Shown: positions 62,301-64,000 of the stretch, piece by piece
Layout: each line of letters starts with the position of its first letter
How positions within the stretch are numbered: the first letter of the stretch is position 1
NCBI RefSeq assembly: GCF_949628265.1
Contig: NC_088790.1
Span: 5,274,545-5,338,544, forward strand
Source: Cloeon dipterum
Taxonomy: Eukaryota > Arthropoda > Insecta > Ephemeroptera > Baetidae
Direction of reading: 5' to 3'
DNA length: 64,000 nt
Made by a program: the position numbers and the translations under genes
Notes under the pieces: generated by a model
Told to the model about the DNA's origin: nothing
Database searches by the model: none
What the model saw: only the letters and a program-made list of their open reading frames with translations

Positions 62301-62778
62301 CCAGTCCGAAGAGAGCAACAAGGGCGAATCCCTCTCATACCGCGGCCCGCTGCCAGAGGCCGTGGACCTCGCCCTCAACTACGGTGGCGGTCCGCTTGGC
62401 GTGCGCTACCAGTTCGGCCTGCCAACCGGCGAGGCCGTGCAGCAGGACGACTCGACCGCCCTTCGCCCTCGTCGCAGGTCGCGCACCAAGTTTTCCTGGC
62501 ACATGCTGGCCGCCTCGGAGTGCTCCAAGTCGTGCGGAGGCGGCCTGCAGGCGGCCAAAGCCGTGTGCACGCGGGAGGGCGGCGGCCACGTGCCCGAGAA
62601 GAGGTGCAACCACCTGGAGAAACCAACGGCCAGGAGCATGAGGTGCAACGTGCGGCCCTGCCCTGCGGAGTGGGAGTACGGACCCTGGGGCCCTTGCTCG
62701 GCCACCTGCGGCCCGGGAACCCAGGCTAGAACCGTCGCCTGCAGGCAGCATATTTCAGCAACCATGACAAACATGAAG
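35364..62778 (+). CDS. ADAMTSL: ADAMTS-like secreted matrix protein (3' end beyond window)
   Basis: Protease-less ADAMTS relative; the fly counterpart is probably nolo. Exons seen: 35364-35383, 35460-35517, 40800-40966, 44107-44176, 44281-44377, 46722-46885, 61239-61449 and 62243-62778, giving 441 residues in frame so far; the last donor (GTAAGG) leads to exons outside the window. Order: signal peptide [19 protein letters not shown]1 repeat at about 46 ([19 protein letters not shown], with the WxxW C-mannosylation and CSxxCG O-fucosylation patterns); ADAMTS cysteine-rich domain ([14 protein letters not shown], then CVSNECK joined to [20 protein letters not shown]); spacer (GVRYQFGLP); then TSP1 repeats [11 protein letters not shown] and [16 protein letters not shown]. 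There is no metalloprotease zinc site, so it is not ADAMTS. It is expected to act outside cells in basement membrane or other matrix. Introns are huge (5.3, 3.1, 2.3 and 14.4 kb). The donor at 61440 is an alternative to 61449. Confidence 0.88.
36900..37210 (+). repeat. Dispersed repeat R3, copy 2
   Basis: Contains TTTCTGAGAAAATTGG, AAAGTTTGCATTTTAATCAA, ATGATTTATCTCGCCAGGAG and TTACGACGAGAGAAATC, matching copies at 44800 and 53820. Confidence 0.55.
38350..38790 (+). repeat. Dispersed repeat R1, partial copy
   Basis: Contains ATCAAATGAGTACAAATCAA, GCGCTCTCCGACACGAGCC, CACGCCTTATTATAAAT and CTCCCGCGGCTTACACCTC, similar to the copy at 49198-49710. The termini are lost. Confidence 0.5.
42074..42090. 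repeat. CT microsatellite
   Basis: Uninterrupted CT dinucleotide run of about 8.5 units. Confidence 0.9.
42385..42490 (+). repeat. Dispersed repeat R5, plus orientation
   Basis: GGTTGACAAGATTTCGTCAC, TTTCCTCTTTTCGATTGTTG, CTCAGCAATGAGTATAGTCA and GACGTTTTCAACG appear in reverse complement at 56865-56960 with few mismatches. Confidence 0.75.
43440..43830 (-). repeat. Dispersed repeat R1, partial copy (inverted)
   Basis: GGAAGTTCACTGGAAGAGGG, TGAAACTCGTGTGAATTTGG and the downstream GTGCGGGAAAATATAG correspond to the reverse strand of other R1 copies, as in 55265-55828. Confidence 0.5.
44800..45050 (+). repeat. Dispersed repeat R3, copy 3
   Basis: Contains GTTTCTGAGATAATTGAC, GCAAAGTTTTCATGCAAATT, GGATAGATCGTGACTAGAG and TCTAGGAATTTGG, matching the other R3 copies. 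Confidence 0.5.
46050..46340 (+). repeat. Dispersed repeat R2, copy in an ADAMTS-like intron
   Basis: Similar to 2800-3059 (AAATCAAAATTGC, GAGGTCAGACAAGACCAT, AACCCTGGCGTCAAGGG, TGGTTTGAT, GTGCAATTTGACCCTTT). It runs into the hairpin at 46273. Confidence 0.6.
46273..46420. repeat. Long hairpin, about 67-bp arms and 13-nt loop
   Basis: Left arm 46273-46339 and right arm 46353-46420 are near-perfect reverse complements, with roughly nine mismatches by eye. Core blocks are GCAATTTGACCCTTTGAAA and, on the other side, TTTCAAAGGGTCAAATTGC. Confidence 0.85.
48825..48838. repeat. GA microsatellite
   Basis: Seven GA units in the large ADAMTS-like intron. Confidence 0.85.
49198..49710 (+). mobile_element. 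R1 MITE-like element with terminal inverted repeats
   Basis: Starts GGGATGTGCAAAA and ends TTTTACACATCCC, an inverted pair. It is preceded by TA and followed by TG. It is 513 bp, AT-rich, with no transposase. The inner part carries CACGCCTTATTTTTAATTTC and CACGCCCCCC, shared with other copies. Confidence 0.75.
50413..50439. repeat. CG/TG alternating tract
   Basis: A GCGCGCGCGCGTGTGTGTCT-type alternating purine-pyrimidine run, of a kind that can adopt Z-DNA. Confidence 0.8.
50788..51330 (-). mobile_element. R1 MITE-like element, one end degraded
   Basis: The left end GAGGTGTGCAAAAATATTCG follows TA and resembles the R1 terminus. Inner blocks AAAGAGTGCGTGATTTTCC and CGTGTTTCGCGGGAATG match the reverse strand of R1. 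The right terminus was not found. Confidence 0.5.
51704..51720. repeat. CGG trinucleotide run
   Basis: About six CGG units, intronic. Confidence 0.85.
53280..53690 (+). repeat. Dispersed repeat R1, partial copy
   Basis: Contains ATCAAATGAGTGCAAAGCAA, TTTTACGATTTCCCGTGC, AATCAGCCCCCCATTTTT and CCGCAAGTTGCACACTC, like the copy at 49198. Confidence 0.55.
53820..54090 (+). repeat. Dispersed repeat R3, copy 4
   Basis: Contains ATTTCTGAGAAACTCGG, AAAGTTTGCATGCTGATCAA, GTGATTTATTTCGCCAGAAG and GATTACGACAAGAGAGG. Confidence 0.55.
55265..55828 (-). mobile_element. R1 MITE-like element with TA target duplication
   Basis: Flanked by TA on both sides. Termini GGGATGTGCTAAAA and TTTTACACATCCC are inverted. 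It is 564 bp with no transposase. The inner sequence (GGGGGCGTGGCATCCTAGG) is inverted relative to the copy at 49198. Confidence 0.8.
56865..56960 (-). repeat. Dispersed repeat R5, minus orientation
   Basis: Reverse complement of 42385-42490 (GAAAACGTCTGACTTTATTC, ATTGCTGAGCAACAATTGAA, GAGGAAATCTTGTCAACCC). Identity looks near 85-90% over about 95 bp. Confidence 0.75.
57380..57663 (+). promoter_or_regulatory. GC-rich probable internal promoter / 5' UTR
   Basis: A sharp rise in GC (GGGCCGGGCCCGTGGGC, CCCGGCGGGGCGGCCG) directly upstream of the alternative first exon, inside an AT-rich intron. There is no TATA box. The inference is from composition and position. Confidence 0.35.
57664..57711 (+). 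CDS. Alternative signal-peptide first exon of the ADAMTS-like gene
   Basis: ATG at 57664 encodes [16 protein letters not shown], a short polar start followed by a hydrophobic core. It ends in phase 0 at a strong donor (GTGAGT at 57712). The next known exon of the gene (61239) begins in phase 0 with [13 protein letters not shown], so the join is in frame and would make a secreted protein lacking the first TSP1 repeat and the start of the cysteine-rich domain. The ATG lies at the end of a GC-rich block resembling the one before the upstream first exon. Without transcript data it could instead begin an unrelated gene. Confidence 0.55.
57969..58516 (-). mobile_element. R1 MITE-like element with TA target duplication
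   Basis: Flanked by TA on both sides. Termini GATGTGCAAAAAATCGATT and AATCGAC...GTTTTGCACATCCC are inverted. It is 548 bp with no transposase and starts about 260 bp after the alternative first exon. Confidence 0.75.
58940..59360 (+). other. GC-rich intronic block with a long open frame
   Basis: An open frame at 58943-59371 is arginine- and alanine-rich and looks like a by-product of GC content. It has no recognisable domain. The block could be an enhancer or CpG-rich regulatory patch; nothing proves this. Confidence 0.25.
60860..61135 (+). repeat. Dispersed repeat R4, second copy
   Basis: Partner of 18090-18360 (GATGACAATTTGCCA, AGATCTACGCC, CTTCAAACTGCCGTAATTTC, AATCAATTGATG, ATCACGTGCAG). 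It lies just before the 61239 exon. Confidence 0.5.
61450..62242 (+). other. Intron of the ADAMTS-like gene between spacer exons
   Basis: 793 bp. The donor after 61449 (GTGAGG) and the acceptor CGTCAG at 62237-62242 join phase 1 to phase 1, giving [15 protein letters not shown] minus-strand open frame at 61885-62193 has no recognised domain. Confidence 0.6.
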
Positions 62779-64000
62779 GTAAGGCTTTCCCTGTTTTCCC
62801 CTTCTTTTTCATTTGCAACTAGCCCGTTGGCTCGCATTGTTAATGAATTCTCAAGAGTGTCTAAGCAATGGGAGACATTTGAGCAGTTTGGGGATCTATT
62901 ACTGACCAGCCAATGTCAGAGATGGTAAAAAGTGGTTAGTTAAGTGTCTCAAAATGATCAAATAATTTAACGGGCTGCTTAGACACGCCGCACTTGCTGG
63001 TTTGCGCACCTTTCCAGTGGCTATAGGGACAAATGTCTGGCGTTTCGATTAAAGACCTCGGTGCGAGGAGGCGAAATGATGGCCACATTTGGCCAAAGCT
63101 CCTCTGCAGCCAATCAGGCACCATGTTATCCGCTCATAGTCCGCGAGATGTGCTGAGCAGATGTTAAAAAAGCGTGTCTAAAAATTTGCCACCAAGAAAT
63201 CAACACCGGTATGAGTAATGCTAAAAGGGAATTAGAATTCGTGTGACTTTTTTACATACTCGGCTTCCAGATGGCTTTGAATAAATAGAATTCTCTTGGC
63301 TCGTTCGCACCTAAACGATATTCTAGTTCAGGCAGGCGTCTAAGTGTCTAAAATAAAAATGATAATTTAAACGACACCCGAACGAAATATGAGGCGATTT
63401 CATACATTTATTACATTACCCGTCCAGATAAAGCGATTTCTCCTTTTGCGAGGCAATAAGAGATTATTTTTAACGCAATAAACGTAGGATTAGCGTCAGC
63501 GTGTGGAAGAGATATTGGTAAATACGAATTCGCTCTCGATTTGTGAGAAGGAGACGAGTCTAGCGCTTTGAAAGGCCTCAAACATCAAAGAGAGGAGACT
63601 CGCATGTCTGCGTCATAAAATATTATAAATAGAATCCGCATGAAATAAAATTATCACTTGAATGGCAGTAATCTGATCTGCATCAGCGAATTTCTCCGTC
63701 AAAAATTTGCATACATCCTCTATCTGCGACGACTTATCCCACGTACTGTAATAATATACGTTCGGTCGTTTCTTTAAAACTCGCATAACGCACCGAAAGC
63801 TTCTAGGAAAATAAACAAAGGCGTCAAAAATTTATTTTCATGGCATTTTTCAACCTCATCGCCGTGGGGTATTTGAGGATTTGAAGATGAATAAACCTAC
63901 CTCTCTGTTCAAGAATCAAAGTGAATTTTTGAATAAATCTCATGACCATTGAATTGAGCTTTAGCAATATTTCTTATCCATTCATTTGTTACTATGCCCA
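62779..64000 (+). other. Start of the next ADAMTS-like intron
   Basis: Begins with GTAAGG after the ATG-AAG codons. I see no further exon before the window ends. The sequence is AT-rich and unremarkable. Confidence 0.6.

Noticed and set aside
1..64000. CRISPR arrays, operons, phage or bacterial defence systems
   Set aside because: All coding evidence is intron-containing animal genes; repeats are dispersed rather than regularly spaced.

Overview
The window is nuclear DNA of an arthropod, most likely an insect outside the higher flies. Six multi-exon genes have clear animal orthologues. They have short GT-AG introns, exons richer in GC than the AT-rich introns, and AATAAA polyadenylation signals. 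I cannot name the species. There is no sign of bacterial, viral or organellar sequence.

Layout: genes alternate strand. A terminal exon of an unidentified plus-strand gene lies at the left edge (7-46). Importin-11 follows on the minus strand (753-7022, 6 exons), then a BubR1/MadBub spindle-checkpoint kinase on plus (8392-14040, 12 exons), an SCAF1/PHRF1-like RS-rich protein on minus (14445-19289, 6 exons), NipSnap on plus (19812-21737, 5 exons), and the RNA helicase YTHDC2 on minus (22130-29669, 15 exons). Last is a very large ADAMTS-like matrix gene on plus (35364 to beyond the right edge), whose introns fill most of 35-62 kb. I joined exons by hand; every modelled junction keeps the reading frame.

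The genes are not a pathway. They form an ordinary housekeeping cluster (nuclear import, mitotic checkpoint, RNA processing, mitochondrial protein, m6A/meiotic RNA helicase) beside a developmental extracellular-matrix gene. Neighbours are head-to-head or tail-to-tail, and two tail-to-tail pairs nearly share 3' ends.

The most interesting signals are inside the genes. The BubR1 orthologue carries three tandem GLEBS-like (Bub3-binding) motifs and a cluster of ABBA-type motifs on phase-matched small exons, together with an N-terminal KEN box, a KARD-like motif and an apparently intact kinase. The YTHDC2 orthologue has a YTH domain that seems to lack the loop carrying the second m6A-cage tryptophan. 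The ADAMTS-like gene has a second signal-peptide first exon 22 kb downstream of the first, which would give a short isoform. Introns and spacers hold at least five dispersed non-coding repeat families, one a TA-flanked element with GGGATGTGC-type terminal inverted repeats, plus a 67-bp-arm hairpin. No convincing tRNA, rRNA, CRISPR or intact transposase gene was seen.
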